Positions 22,263 to 22,887 of a stretch of DNA of 22,887 nt are shown here, piece after piece. This DNA comes from RGIG3102 sp964649845 (GTDB lineage: Bacteria; Bacillota; Clostridia; Oscillospirales; Ruminococcaceae). The position numbers and the translations under genes are program-made. Where the stretch lies: positions 1-22,887 of the forward strand of contig CAZYSS010000024.1 in NCBI GenBank assembly GCA_964649845.1, in the 5' to 3' direction. A model generated the notes under the pieces. The model worked only from the letters and a program-made list of their open reading frames with translations. It made no database searches and was not told the origin of the DNA. Positions within the stretch are counted from its first letter, which is position 1, and the number at the start of each line of letters is the position of its first letter.

Positions 22263-22424
22263 TTAATCAACTTTTTCAAACTGGTCGATACCTACACCGC
22301 AAAGTGGGCAAGTAAAATCTTCTGGTAAATCTTCAAACAGTGTACCTGCTGGGATACCCAGTTCGTCATCACCCATTTCTTCATCATAGATCCAGCCACA
22401 AATAACGCAACCGTATTTTGCCAT
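22263..22424 (-). CDS. Rubredoxin
   Basis: A 53-residue one-iron electron carrier. The start at 22424 follows an AAAGGAG site with 9-base spacing; an upstream in-frame ATG at 22466 would put that site inside the gene. The Fe(Cys)4 site is Cys6, Cys9 (CVICG) and Cys39, Cys42 (CPLCG). Tyr13 and Pro40 and the acidic surface are as in the family. In strict anaerobes it donates electrons to oxygen- and peroxide-scavenging enzymes such as rubrerythrin, or to other redox enzymes. It is monocistronic with a strong promoter and its own terminator. Its presence supports an anaerobic host. Confidence 0.96.
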   Translation of the reverse strand: MAKYGCVICGWIYDEEMGDDELGIPAGTLFEDLPEDFTCPLCGVGIDQFEKVD

Positions 22425-22459
22425 AATAAGTTTCTCCTTTAATGAAATGTTATTGCCGT

Positions 22460-22475
22460 GAAGCACCTGTGCTTC
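22460..22475. promoter_or_regulatory. Palindrome at the rubredoxin transcript 5' end
   Basis: GAAGCAC (22460-22466) and GTGCTTC (22469-22475) form a perfect 7-bp inverted repeat with a 2-base centre, just downstream of the expected start site (about 22478). As a 2-base loop is tight, a DNA operator is more likely than an RNA hairpin. Confidence 0.45.
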
Positions 22476-22484
22476 TATAACTGT

Positions 22485-22513
22485 AGTTTAGTACTGTGAT
22501 ATAGCTTTGTCAA
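22485..22513 (-). promoter_or_regulatory. Promoter of the rubredoxin gene
   Basis: TTGACA (22513-22508) and TAAACT (22490-22485) are 17 bases apart on the minus strand. Confidence 0.75.
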
Positions 22514-22640
22514 TAGTTTATGGCAAAAAACAACATATGTTTCAAGGCAAAAAATTACAATTTTTTACTGCCTGAAAACTTTTGTATAAGTTCCATAAAA
22601 TATCCTGTGTTTTTTCTAAAAACAACTATCAAAAAATTAA

Positions 22641-22669
22641 TTGTTTAACTTTGTTTCAGGTGGTATACT
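22641..22669 (+). promoter_or_regulatory. Promoter of the DUF1846 gene
   Basis: TTGTTT (22641-22646) and TATACT (22664-22669) are 17 bases apart, with a TGG extended -10. The coding start lies 45 bases downstream. Confidence 0.65.
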
Positions 22670-22714
22670 AATAAGGTATTTGAGTTTATAATCCTTTTAA
22701 AAAGGAGTGACAAT

Positions 22715-22887
22715 ATGTTTAAAAAGGGATTCAGCAACGAGCTGTATGTGGAAAAACAGGCTCACGAAATCAAAGAGCGTATAAAGAAATTTGACGGCAA
22801 GCTTTACCTTGAGTTTGGCGGCAAGCTGTTTGACGATTTTCACGCCTCAAGAGTATTGCCGGGTTTTGAACCTGATGCAAAAATCAA
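22715..22887 (+). CDS. DUF1846 domain-containing protein, 5' part only
   Basis: The first 57 residues of a gene that runs off the window. MFKKGFSNELYVEKQAHEIK and the following FDGKLYLEFGGKLFDDFHASRVLPGF segment match the very conserved N-terminus of DUF1846 proteins (about 500 residues, Firmicutes), as I recall it. The family has a two-domain P-loop-like fold, but no established function. An AAAGGAG site lies 7 bases before the ATG. Confidence 0.85.
   Translation, partial: MFKKGFSNELYVEKQAHEIKERIKKFDGKLYLEFGGKLFDDFHASRVLPGFEPDAKI

Noticed and set aside
1..22887. CRISPR arrays, insertion sequences, integrases, phage genes and precursor peptides
   Set aside because: No regularly spaced repeats, transposase or phage motifs, and no small ORF with a credible binding site next to the radical SAM gene were seen.

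Overview
The window looks like chromosomal DNA of a low-GC, anaerobic gut-type Firmicute (Clostridia, probably Oscillospiraceae/Ruminococcaceae-like). This is inferred from the AT-rich intergenic regions with sigma-A type promoters, GGAGG-type ribosome binding sites, and gene families such as DUF4830, DUF1846, rubredoxin, a CdaR/PucR-type regulator and DegV. It is a draft or metagenome assembly: a run of exactly 100 N at 21181-21280 is flanked on both sides by the same 11 bases.

Left part (1-6890, minus strand): a cell-division and cell-wall operon ftsE-ftsX-M23 murein hydrolase (EnvC-like)-S41 peptidase-like protein, preceded by a CdaR/PucR-type regulator gene with its own terminator, then a 16S rRNA pseudouridine synthase (RsuA) and a DUF4830 lipoprotein-like or membrane protein. 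The S41 protein has Tyr where the catalytic Ser should be. Middle part (7020-11412): plus-strand housekeeping genes (type III pantothenate kinase CoaX, cyclophilin-type prolyl isomerase, a membrane-anchored XRE regulator), then minus-strand adenosine deaminase-like and SGNH esterase genes.

The most unusual region is 11524-20945. A minus-strand operon (radical SAM protein - DegV - metK) diverges from a plus-strand pair (patatin-like lipase, then a radical-SAM-like protein that has lost the whole iron-sulfur cysteine loop). Next come a TetR-type regulator (minus) and a divergent P-type Ca2+/cation ATPase (plus). The three promoter regions share a half-site pattern GGGACA-N12-TGTCC(C), with near-identical 18-mers at the radical SAM/patatin and ATPase promoters. 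The TetR gene sits behind its own promoter and a leader with hallmarks of the yybP-ykoY (Mn2+) riboswitch and a terminator. My working model is one regulon: a Mn2+-responsive riboswitch sets the level of a TetR repressor. That repressor controls a membrane/lipid-related module (patatin, DegV fatty-acid binding, SPASM/twitch-type radical SAM enzyme plus a cluster-less paralogue), its SAM supply (metK), and a cation pump. The individual genes are well supported; the system-level link is inference.

Right part (20946-22887): a poorly resolved intergenic region with the assembly gap and an unidentifiable ORF tail, a tRNA-Pro(UGG) with a consensus promoter and terminator, a small P-loop kinase (FlaR/adenylate-kinase-like), rubredoxin, and the start of a DUF1846 gene that runs off the end.
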